A stretch of 14,811 bases of DNA from Clostridiales bacterium. GTDB lineage: Bacteria; Bacillota; Clostridia; Christensenellales; UMGS416. This document shows, piece after piece, positions 7,061 through 13,062 of the stretch. Where the stretch lies: positions 1 to 14,811 of the forward strand of contig JAAYXU010000086.1 in assembly GCA_012515725.1 (NCBI GenBank). Direction: 5' to 3'. Within the stretch, counting starts at the first letter, position 1; each line of letters starts with the position of its first letter. Below the pieces are notes generated by a model, which did not search any database, was not told the origin of the DNA, and saw nothing but the letters and a program-made list of their open reading frames with translations. The position numbers and the translations under genes were made by a program.

Positions 7061-8349
7061 AACAAACCATAGCCATGTGGATGCGCAGGGCGGCGCTGCT
7101 GCGGCCTGGCATTGGCTTAAAAAGACTCGCGTTCATGGGCGCTGGCGGAGCGGCGCTGGCAGGCGCGGGACTCATGGGCATCATACGGCTACGGAATCGC
7201 GGCGCGTTCGCTGAGTCTGTTGACCTTAATATCATACTGCTCCTGACAGGCCTGGTGGGTATACTGGGCGGGATCGCAATGATGCTCATCCGGCTCCTGC
7301 GGGCGCGCAAGCATGGCGGGCTGGGCATCGACGTGAGCTGGTCCGACGTATTCAAGCTCCGTAAAACCCTGATGAAGGGGCCGCGAATCGTCGCTCTGGG
7401 CGGCGGCACTGGCATGGCGACGCTGCTTCGAGGCCTTAAAAAGATCACGTCGAACCTGACTGTCGTCGTGACCGTGGCCGACGACGGCGGAGGCTCGGGC
7501 GTGTTGCGGGAGGAGCTGAGAATACTGCCGCCCGGCGACATCCGCAACTGCATCATCGCGCTCTCCGACGCGGAGCCCGACATGGAGCGGCTGCTCCAGT
7601 ACCGCTTCACCGACGGGAACCTCAAAGGCCAGAGCTTCGGGAACCTGTACCTGGCCGCGATGAGCGGCATATCGGGCGGCTTTCTCGAGGCGGTCGAGCG
7701 CACCTCCGATATACTGGCAGTGACCGGCAGGGTGCTTCCGGTGAGCCTCGACAATATCCGCCTGTGCGCGCGTCTGAGCGGCGGGGCTGTGGTGGAGGGA
7801 GAGTCCAATATCGGAGTGGCGCAGAAGGAGTACGGCGGCCATATTGAAAAGGTCTGGCTTGAGCCGGCTGACTGCACGGCGCTGCCCGACGCGCTCAATG
7901 CGATCCGCGAGGCCGACATCATTGTACTGGGCCCGGGAAGCCTATATACGTCGATCATACCCAATCTGCTGGTTCCGGGCATCGCGCAGGCCATCCGCGA
8001 GTCGCATGCGGTGCGTATCTACGCGGCCAATCTCATGACCCAGCCCGGGGAGACCGAGGGATACGACGCAACCGATCATCTGCGGGCGCTCGCAGACCAC
8101 GCGGGCGAGGGGATCGCGCAGTGCGTCCTTATTAACAACAACCTGCGCATTGCGCCCGCCCTCATACAAAAGTATCTGGACGACCATGCCGAGCCCGTCA
8201 AATACGACCGTGCGGGGCTGCGCTCCGCGGGCCTGCTGGTGGAGGAGCGGGATCTCATGCGGGTCGAGGACGAGCGCCTCCGACATGACAGCGACAGGCT
8301 GGCCACGGCGATCATCGATATATACCGCCAGGCCGAGTGGCGGATGTGA
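7057..8349 (+). CDS. yvcK: YvcK/GlmR-family (CofD-like) protein with N-terminal membrane region
   Basis: This 430-residue protein has the CofD-like Rossmann fold of YvcK/GlmR, which in Bacillus binds UDP-GlcNAc and redirects carbon to cell-wall precursors during gluconeogenic growth. The core starts at about residue 109 with IVALGGGTGMATLLRGL, then VTVADDGGGSGVL (138-150), ILPPGDIRNC (156-165) and later ILGPGSLYTSIIPNLL. Before the core are about 108 extra residues with two hydrophobic segments (about 23-43 and 57-82), so this version is probably membrane-tethered; Bacillus YvcK, about 317 residues, lacks them. The start overlaps the rapZ stop (ATGA) and GGGAGAG lies 9 bases upstream. Together with MurB and RapZ it suggests a unit for wall-precursor control. 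whiA, the usual next gene, is absent. Confidence 0.94.
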   Translation: MKQTIAMWMRRAALLRPGIGLKRLAFMGAGGAALAGAGLMGIIRLRNRGAFAESVDLNIILLLTGLVGILGGIAMMLIRLLRARKHGGLGIDVSWSDVFKLRKTLMKGPRIVALGGGTGMATLLRGLKKITSNLTVVVTVADDGGGSGVLREELRILPPGDIRNCIIALSDAEPDMERLLQYRFTDGNLKGQSFGNLYLAAMSGISGGFLEAVERTSDILAVTGRVLPVSLDNIRLCARLSGGAVVEGESNIGVAQKEYGGHIEKVWLEPADCTALPDALNAIREADIIVLGPGSLYTSIIPNLLVPGIAQAIRESHAVRIYAANLMTQPGETEGYDATDHLRALADHAGEGIAQCVLINNNLRIAPALIQKYLDDHAEPVKYDRAGLRSAGLLVEERDLMRVEDERLRHDSDRLATAIIDIYRQAEWRM

Positions 8350-8472
8350 GGCTGCCTTTGGCGTAACCCCCGCGGCGCTCATCGGTATGATTATCATCGG
8401 CCGGAGCGCCGCCGGACACTACATTAGGGAATTGCGCTGCTTGTTTACTATACTGAAAATTTATAGCAAATG

Positions 8473-8516
8473 CCGCGCGGCAGCGATTTACACCCGGATG
8501 CCAGTCGCGGTTTTTT
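8473..8516 (+). terminator. probable intrinsic terminator of the murB-yvcK operon
   Basis: CCGCG (8473-8477) pairs with CGCGG (8506-8510), and inside it GGCA (8479-8482) pairs with TGCC (8499-8502), giving a G+C-rich nine-pair stem with a small internal loop and a 16-base apical loop. Six T's follow at once (8511-8516), the classic rho-independent layout. It lies about 125 bases after the yvcK stop. The internal loop keeps confidence moderate. Confidence 0.5.
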
Positions 8517-8535
8517 CGATGAGTCCGAAAACCGC
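8507..8535 (+). other. alternative hairpin overlapping the terminator
   Basis: GCGGTTTT (8507-8514) is the exact reverse complement of AAAACCGC (8528-8535); an inner TTCG/CGAA pairing can also form if two T's bulge. This hairpin uses the same bases as the 3' arm and T run of the terminator at 8473-8516, so the two folds exclude each other. Confidence 0.35.
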
Positions 8536-8607
8536 CGCATCTTTTACTTGCCGTGTATGATTTGGCCATTCGCGCGGCAATATAAATATGCCATTGCGTG
8601 AAAAAGA

Positions 8608-8643
8608 ACGGAACGACCTATAAAACCGGGGGCAACGTTCCGT
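8608..8643 (+). repeat. 8-bp inverted repeat upstream of the small lipoprotein gene
   Basis: ACGGAACG (8608-8615) and CGTTCCGT (8636-8643) are exact reverse complements around a 20-base loop that contains TATAAA and a run of five G's. It could be a leader hairpin or a protein-binding operator for the lipoprotein gene that starts about 60 bases downstream. No known riboswitch class was recognised. Confidence 0.35.
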
Positions 8644-8704
8644 ACGCCCGCAAGAATGAAAAACTTTTTGCTGCAAATACTAAAACCAAAAGGAGGCGAA
8701 TGTC

Positions 8705-8953
8705 TTGAGATCGAAAACGTGGATAGCGGTTATCATGGTGTGCCTGTTGCTGGCACTGGTGGGGTGTCGAGCTCCCCAACCGACTACAACGCCCTCTCCG
8801 ACCCCTCGAGTAACCTTAGCGCCCGTGGTGACGCCGGCAGCTACACCTACTGCGGCTGTGACTCCGATGGTGTCTCCCTCGCCAGAAGCCGAGTCACCCT
8901 CGCCCGGAGCGAACACGACAGGGGCGGCGACAACAACACCCAAATCGACGTAA
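8705..8953 (+). CDS. small lipoprotein, Thr/Pro/Ser-rich, no globular domain
   Basis: This 82-residue protein starts with TTG at 8705, backed by AGGAGG at 8691-8696, 8 bases upstream; the ATG at 8700 gives only two codons. It has a basic start (MRSKTW), a hydrophobic core and the lipobox LALVGC with Cys21, so Lgt and signal peptidase II should process it and anchor it to the outer face of the membrane. The remaining 61 residues are almost only Thr, Pro, Ser, Ala, Val and Gly (for example PTTTPSPTPRVTLAP), an extended stalk with no recognisable domain. The stalk style matches the lipoprotein at 14320. It stands alone between two terminators, directly before lgt. Function unknown; it may be a spacer or glycosylated surface peptide, or the remnant of a longer lipoprotein. 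Confidence 0.7.
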   Translation: MRSKTWIAVIMVCLLLALVGCRAPQPTTTPSPTPRVTLAPVVTPAATPTAAVTPMVSPSPEAESPSPGANTTGAATTTPKST

Positions 8954-8966
8954 CTTCCTTTTTCAG

Positions 8967-8996
8967 CGGCAGGGCGGAGAAATCCGCCGGTTGCCG
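8967..8996 (+). other. GNRA-capped hairpin after the small lipoprotein
   Basis: GGCGGA (8973-8978) and TCCGCC (8983-8988) form a perfect six-pair stem closed by a GAAA tetraloop, a very stable RNA cap. An outer CGGCA/TGCCG pairing (8967-8971 with 8992-8996) extends it across a small asymmetric loop. No T run follows. It may protect the 3' end of the lipoprotein message ahead of the terminator at 9013. Confidence 0.4.
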
Positions 8997-9012
8997 GACG
9001 GAATCAGGACCG

Positions 9013-9053
9013 AAACACCCGGAACGAGGCAGAAGTCTCAGTTCGGGTGTTTT
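9013..9053 (+). terminator. intrinsic terminator after the small lipoprotein
   Basis: AAACACCCG (9013-9021) pairs with CGGGTGTTT (9044-9052), continued after one bulged G by AAC/GTT (9023-9025 with 9041-9043); GAG/CTC can pair inside. The 3' arm ends in a T run continuing as TTTATGTT. The stem is long but the T's are partly inside it. It separates the lipoprotein gene from lgt. Confidence 0.6.
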
Positions 9054-9177
9054 ATGTTATGCGCTCCGGTCGAAGGATTTTTGGTTCGTATGGCGAAATA
9101 AAAGAAGTGGGATATCATAGAAAAATCCGCCGACGCCCTTTTGGGCACGGGATTTTGGAATTCAGGAGGTGGATCGA

Positions 9178-10365
9178 TTGTTTGACGCTTCGAAATTCAC
9201 GGTGGATCCGGTAGCATTTACTATCCGATTGGGGGAATTCACCAAGCCAATTTACTGGTACGGCGTACTCATAGCCGCCGCGCTGCTGGCGGGGATACTT
9301 CTGGCCATGCACAACGCGAAGTATCGCAAGTTCAGCTCGGATATAGTGCTGGACCTTGTACTCATTACCGTTCCCTTTGCGATAATCGGGGCGCGCATCT
9401 ACTATGTCGCCTTCATGTGGGACCAGTATTTTCGCGGAGAAGTCTGGTACAGGACGCTCCTAAATATCGTGGCTGTCTGGGAAGGCGGTCTGGCGATATA
9501 CGGGGCCGTGATAGGCGGGCTAATAGGGATACTCATCTATTCCCGGTGGCGAAAGGTATCGTTTACCAATCTGTGCGACATACTCGCGCCAAGCCTTATA
9601 CTGGGGCAGGCCATCGGTCGTTGGGGAAACTTCGTCAATCAGGAAGCCTACGGATATGAGATTAACAATCCCGCGTTCCATTTCTTCCCAGCAAGCGTGT
9701 ACATCGAGTCCCGGGGCGCGTACTTCATGGCCACGTTCTTCTATGAATCCCTGTGGAATCTGCTTGTTTTTATAGCTTTGTATTTTTATCTGCGCAGGAA
9801 AAAGGACGCAAAGTCCGGAAATGTGTTTCTGTTGTATCTGGCGCTCTACGGACTGGGCCGCGTGTTTATAGAGCCAATGCGCACCGACAGCCTGTACATT
9901 CCGGGAACGAATCTGAGGATATCCCAGATTCTCAGCGCGCTTCTTATCGTAGGAGCGGTGGCGGCGCTCATATTCCGGAACATGGGCGACAAGAAGCCCG
10001 CACCCGGGAAGGAGACCGGCGCTTCCGTGGACATGGATGAGATCGATCCCGATCTGGTGCTGGTGCGCAAGGAGTACAGGCGGAATCTGACCGCCGAGAC
10101 CGAAGGGGAAGCGCAGCCCGCTGACGACGGCGCGGCGCGGGACGCAGGGGACGCCGGGGAAGCAGGGGACGCCGGGGACGCCGGGGAAGCCGGGGACGCC
10201 GGGGAAGCCGGGGACGCCGGGGAAGCCGGGGACGCCGGAGAAAGTCCGATCCAGAGCGAAGAGCCGGAACAGACCGGTGGGGAGACCGGTGAACCGGCTG
10301 ACGAAAGCCAGGGCGAGGCTGAGCCCGCACAGCAAGCCGGAAATGGGGGAGAGGACAAGCTGTAA
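9178..10365 (+). CDS. lgt: prolipoprotein diacylglyceryl transferase Lgt with acidic repeat tail
   Basis: Lgt is the membrane enzyme that moves diacylglycerol from phosphatidylglycerol to the lipobox Cys of prelipoproteins. The 395-residue product has several membrane segments over residues 26-265. The signature GRWGNFVNQEAYG lies at 147-159, YWYGV near the N-terminus and GRVFIEPMRTDS at 227-238. Where E. coli Lgt has HGG (His103), this protein reads IYGA, with a Tyr. The start is TTG at 9178, since AGGAGGT (9164-9170) is 7 bases upstream; the in-frame GTG at 9169 overlaps that site. After the usual end near residue 270 comes a tail of about 120 charged residues with GDAGEA repeats at 322-356, unusual for the family. 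Both lipoproteins in the window are possible substrates. Confidence 0.95.
   Translation: MFDASKFTVDPVAFTIRLGEFTKPIYWYGVLIAAALLAGILLAMHNAKYRKFSSDIVLDLVLITVPFAIIGARIYYVAFMWDQYFRGEVWYRTLLNIVAVWEGGLAIYGAVIGGLIGILIYSRWRKVSFTNLCDILAPSLILGQAIGRWGNFVNQEAYGYEINNPAFHFFPASVYIESRGAYFMATFFYESLWNLLVFIALYFYLRRKKDAKSGNVFLLYLALYGLGRVFIEPMRTDSLYIPGTNLRISQILSALLIVGAVAALIFRNMGDKKPAPGKETGASVDMDEIDPDLVLVRKEYRRNLTAETEGEAQPADDGAARDAGDAGEAGDAGDAGEAGDAGEAGDAGEAGDAGESPIQSEEPEQTGGETGEPADESQGEAEPAQQAGNGGEDKL
10141..10242 (+). repeat. tandem 18-bp repeat within lgt coding a GDAGEA-type tail
   Basis: Three perfect copies of GCCGGGGACGCCGGGGAA lie at 10171-10188, 10189-10206 and 10207-10224; a fourth with one change follows at 10225-10242, and degenerate units precede from 10141. 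The period keeps the frame, so copy number can change without breaking lgt. The unit encodes alternating Gly-Asp-Ala and Gly-Glu-Ala triplets, a flexible, highly acidic tract. Confidence 0.9.
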
Positions 10366-10409
10366 TCCCCTAGCCTGGCCGTACCGCGACAAGGGAGAGG
10401 AGTCGGATC

Positions 10410-10916
10410 ATGAAGAAAACAGCGAGTTTCTTCTGGGGAATCATATTAGTCCTGCTGGGCGTCATGATGATACTGGATCAGCAGGGCATACTACCGCTGG
10501 CGTGGGGGAGAGTCTGGTGGCCCATCGCGCTCATAACGCTGGCGATTCTCTTTCATATCATTGCCTTTGCGCACTCGCCCCGAAGCCCGGGTCTCCTGGT
10601 GCCCGGCGGCATACTGCTCGTATACGGAGGGCTGTTCTTCTACTGCGCTATCAGGGGCTGGAACGCGATGAGCGCGCTGTGGCCTCTCTTTTTGCTGGGA
10701 CCAGCGCTGGGTCTTGCGGAGCTGAAGCTCTTTAGCGGCGGACGGGAAGGCTCGTGGATTCCGGTTGTAATACTAAGCGGGGTGGGAGGCTTCTTTCTTG
10801 TGCGGCAGTTCACCGATGTTTCGGCAGAGGCGTCCGCAGCCGCCCTTCTTATACTGCTGGGAGTGTTCTTGGTAGCAAGGCAGCTCATTCGGGGCAGAGG
10901 CCGCGCAAGCAGCTAG
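10410..10916 (+). CDS. small polytopic membrane protein, DUF5668/LiaI-like
   Basis: This 168-residue protein consists mostly of hydrophobic helices: about residues 5-23, 34-53, 58-80, 87-105, 111-130 and 140-160. The opening, FFWGIILVLLGVMMILDQQG then WWPIALITLAIL, is the pattern of the DUF5668 / LiaI-LiaF-like membrane region found in Firmicutes envelope-stress proteins and their relatives. No enzymatic motif is seen and there is no soluble LiaF C-terminal domain. The start at 10410 is preceded by the purine-rich GGGAGAGGAG. It lies 44 bases after lgt without a terminator between them and is probably co-transcribed. A link to envelope-stress sensing is suggested only by family. Confidence 0.7.
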   Translation: MKKTASFFWGIILVLLGVMMILDQQGILPLAWGRVWWPIALITLAILFHIIAFAHSPRSPGLLVPGGILLVYGGLFFYCAIRGWNAMSALWPLFLLGPALGLAELKLFSGGREGSWIPVVILSGVGGFFLVRQFTDVSAEASAAALLILLGVFLVARQLIRGRGRASS

Positions 10917-11022
10917 CGTCTATTCGCAGCAACCCGTTTCATCCACGGAGAAATTGGTTATTGGTATTATACATATATGGAAGACAGGCCCTGCGGCATA
11001 ATCAAGGAAGTGAGGGGTAATA
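10917..11022 (+). promoter_or_regulatory. A/T-rich gap before the pilin cluster, possible promoter region
   Basis: This gap changes from G+C-rich to an A/T-rich island at 10951-10978 containing TTGGTT, TTGGTA, TATTAT and TATATG. None of these pairs gives a 16-18-base spacing, so no exact promoter can be assigned. The composition change and the absence of an overlap suggest that the pilC-led operon starts here. Confidence 0.25.
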
Positions 11023-12219
11023 ATGCCATACTTTTCGTACCGCGGCGTTAACCAGATTGGCGATTCGGTCTCCGGTGTACTGGAAGCCAGCGACGCGGAA
11101 GCAGCCCGGTCGAGCATCAGGTCGCGGGGCTACCGGGTAGATCGTATATCCAGTGCGTCGCGGCTCAAACTGGCTCTATTGCCCGGTGTCTCAGCGCTCG
11201 ATATCGCGGTCATGTGCAGACAGCTGTATGCGGTGATTAATTCCGACATACCGCTCACCGATGGCATGATCATGCTGGAGGAACAGACGGGAAGCGTACG
11301 CCTTCGCCTGGCGATGCACTCGATGTACGAGAGCATATCGGGCGGTAAGACGCTGGCTGAGGCGATGCAGCTTCATCCGGACGTATTTCCCTCCTATCTC
11401 ATCCACATGGTGGGAGTGGGAGAGGACAGCGGCTCGCTTGACATCGTGCTGGGCCAGATGGCGGAGTACTACGAGAAGGAGAACGAGATCCGCCATAAAA
11501 TGCGGACGGCCACACTGTACCCGTCGATGCTGACCGTGCTAATGATATGGGTCATCGGCCTTCTTGTGGTTCGCATCATGCCGATGTTCGAGAGCATGCT
11601 CACCTCGATGGGAGGCGAGCTTCCCGCGATAACGAGGGGGCTTCTCACGCTGAGCGATTTCGTCGTGCGCTATGCGTTCATACTGATGGTGGCGCTCGCC
11701 GTGCTAGTGGTGCTGGCCATCTGGTTCTCGGGAACGCGCCGCGGGCGATACCTTATCGATTATCTCAAGGTGCATCTGCCGGGGATAGGCGCCTTTTACA
11801 GCCGGGTCGTGACGGCCCGATTCGCGCGCAGCCTGGCGATACTGCTTGAGAGCGGCGTACCTACGGCGCTGGCGCTTGGCCGTATGGACAACCTCATAGG
11901 TAACGCGTGGGTCGAGCGCCGCCTCGAAAAAAGCCGCGAGCAGGTGGCCTCCGGACAGACGCTCGCTTCCTCGATCCGGGGTATCGGCGTATTCATGCCT
12001 ATGCTCTTGCGGATGCTGGTGGTGGGAGAGCGTACCGGGAGCATGGGAAAGATGCTGATGAAGTCGGCCGGTTTCTACGACGACGAGGTGGACCGCACAC
12101 TGCGGCGGCTGACCACGGTCATCGAGCCGGTACTCATATTTATACTTTCCGTCATCGTCGGGATCATTCTCCTGTCGGTAATGATGCCGCTTATCAATAT
12201 CATGTCGGTCATAGGGTAA
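11023..12219 (+). CDS. type II secretion/type IV pilus inner-membrane platform protein (GspF/PilC family)
   Basis: GspF/PilC proteins are the polytopic platform on which pilins or pseudopilins are assembled by the cytoplasmic ATPase. The 398-residue length is standard. The N-terminal FSYRGVNQIGDSVSGVLEAS is the usual short beta region. It is followed by two T2SSF repeats; the first holds MCRQLYAVINSDIPLTDGM, the second FARSLAILLESGVPTALAL and GERTGSMGKMLMKSAGFYDD. Membrane segments lie near residues 164-188, 212-235 and 367-395, the last in the conserved TVIEPVLIFILSVIVG stretch. The ATG at 11023 follows GTGAGGGG. It leads a run of pilin-like genes, so it should be their assembly platform. 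No PilB/GspE ATPase gene precedes it here; that could be encoded elsewhere. Confidence 0.95.
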   Translation: MPYFSYRGVNQIGDSVSGVLEASDAEAARSSIRSRGYRVDRISSASRLKLALLPGVSALDIAVMCRQLYAVINSDIPLTDGMIMLEEQTGSVRLRLAMHSMYESISGGKTLAEAMQLHPDVFPSYLIHMVGVGEDSGSLDIVLGQMAEYYEKENEIRHKMRTATLYPSMLTVLMIWVIGLLVVRIMPMFESMLTSMGGELPAITRGLLTLSDFVVRYAFILMVALAVLVVLAIWFSGTRRGRYLIDYLKVHLPGIGAFYSRVVTARFARSLAILLESGVPTALALGRMDNLIGNAWVERRLEKSREQVASGQTLASSIRGIGVFMPMLLRMLVVGERTGSMGKMLMKSAGFYDDEVDRTLRRLTTVIEPVLIFILSVIVGIILLSVMMPLINIMSVIG

Positions 12220-12232
12220 AGGGGGTAGCGCC

Positions 12233-12541
12233 GTGAGAGCTCTGCGCGTGCGGCTGATCGCGGCCGTACTCATACTGGCCGCGATGGCGGCCATGGTGGC
12301 GCTGATCGTGCCGCTGCTAGACAATACATGGTCCCGGACCGGTCTGTGGCGGGCGGATACGCTCGCGACCAGCATCAACCGGGCCCTTTCGCAGTGCTAC
12401 GCGCTGGAGGGCGAGTACCCTCCGGATCTATCGTATCTGGTGGAGAATTATGGTATCGTACTCGACGAGGAGCTTTTTTTCTACCGGTATCAGTACAACG
12501 GCGGCAACCTGCGGCCCGAGGTGTGGGTGGTGGAGCGATGA
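12233..12541 (+). CDS. short membrane-anchored pilin-like protein, no prepilin site
   Basis: This 102-residue protein starts with GTG at 12233, with GGGGG 7 bases upstream. It has a basic N-terminus (MRALRVR), one hydrophobic helix (about residues 7-29) and a small soluble part containing LEGEYPPDLSYLVENYG, similar in style to the C-terminal regions of GspG-like major pseudopilins. The N-terminus lacks the Gly-Phe-Thr/Ser-Leu-x-Glu prepilin motif, so prepilin peptidase should not cleave it. It lies 13 bases after the platform gene and its TGA overlaps the next ATG, so it belongs to the cluster. It could be an uncleaved minor pilin or an assembly protein. I do not recognise a named family. Confidence 0.7.
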   Translation: MRALRVRLIAAVLILAAMAAMVALIVPLLDNTWSRTGLWRADTLATSINRALSQCYALEGEYPPDLSYLVENYGIVLDEELFFYRYQYNGGNLRPEVWVVER

Positions 12542-13062
12542 AAAAACTGGCCGACAACCGGGGTTTCTCGCTCGTGGAGCCACTGATGATCATCGTCATA
12601 TTCTGCATATTCGGCTTTATGGCCTTTTCGCTCATACAGGCGGGCGACAGCGCCTATGAGCGCGTCACAGAAAACTTCGAGTCCCAATCGGACGCACGGG
12701 TGGCGATCGCGTACATACAAAACCGTATTTGCCAGAACGACCGGGAGGGGGCAATCGCGGTGGTGCCCAACCCGCTGGGAGAGGGCGGCGCGCTGCGCAT
12801 CGCGGGCGGAGGCCCGGCCGGAGACTACGACATATGGATCCTCTGGGACGACGGGATGCTGCTCGAATTCTACGGGATGGGCGACGCGCAGCCTGTGCGC
12901 GAATACTGCTTTGATATACTAAGGCTGGACGGATTCGACGTCGCGGCCGAGGACGGCGGGAGGTCGATCCGCGTGACGGTTCCCTATGTCCGGTCAGGCC
13001 GCGAACAAACCGTGACGCGTCTCATTCCGCTCAGGACGGCCAAGGAGGGGGCGACGCCATGA
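12538..13062 (+). CDS. type IV prepilin-like protein (minor pilin candidate)
   Basis: The 174-residue protein begins MKKLADNRGFSLVEPLMI, a class III (prepilin) signal: cleavage is expected after Gly9, leaving Phe at +1 and Glu at +5. The Glu is followed by Pro, which is less usual. A hydrophobic helix (about residues 16-33) follows, then a globular part with Cys50 and Cys123 and a beta-rich C-terminus. The ATG at 12538 overlaps the previous TGA, and its own TGA overlaps the next ATG. It would be processed by a prepilin peptidase and assembled on the GspF/PilC platform. It may belong to the uncharacterised DUF4860-type proteins seen in clostridial pilin loci; I recall that family only loosely, so I do not assert it. 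Confidence 0.82.
   Translation: MKKLADNRGFSLVEPLMIIVIFCIFGFMAFSLIQAGDSAYERVTENFESQSDARVAIAYIQNRICQNDREGAIAVVPNPLGEGGALRIAGGGPAGDYDIWILWDDGMLLEFYGMGDAQPVREYCFDILRLDGFDVAAEDGGRSIRVTVPYVRSGREQTVTRLIPLRTAKEGATP

Larger units (their letters stand above)
8350..8704 (+). other. 355-base non-coding gap after yvcK with several structured elements
   Basis: No credible gene is seen here. The stretch holds a 9-bp inverted repeat (8372-8380 with 8404-8412, loop 23 bases), a terminator-like structure ending in six T's (8473-8516), an alternative hairpin (8507-8535), and an 8-bp inverted repeat (8608-8615 with 8636-8643). It ends in the AGGAGG of the following lipoprotein gene. It is visibly richer in A/T than the flanking genes. 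TTGCGT (8594-8599) and TATAAA (8619-8624) are 19 bases apart, too wide for a confident promoter. The usual whiA gene is not here. Confidence 0.6.

Noticed and set aside
6993..7994. Minus-strand open frame of 333 codons opposite yvcK
   Set aside because: Ser/Pro/Arg-rich composition typical of antisense frames in G+C-rich DNA; no motif, and yvcK is certain on the other strand.
8150..8560. Plus-strand frame of 136 codons overlapping the end of yvcK and the gap, considered as a whiA remnant
   Set aside because: Arg/Ser-rich translation with no WhiA motif, and it reads through the terminator-like structure.
8656..9120. Plus-strand frame of 154 codons overlapping the small lipoprotein
   Set aside because: No signal, motif or ribosome binding site at its start; it runs through both downstream hairpins. 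The 8705 frame has AGGAGG and a lipobox.
10141..10242. Repeat array considered as a CRISPR
   Set aside because: The units are 18 bp, directly abutting with no spacers, and in frame with lgt.
9520..10392. Minus-strand open frame of 290 codons with a collagen-like Gly-x-y pattern
   Set aside because: It is the reverse reading of lgt and its GDAGEA repeat; lgt has all family motifs and a good ribosome binding site.
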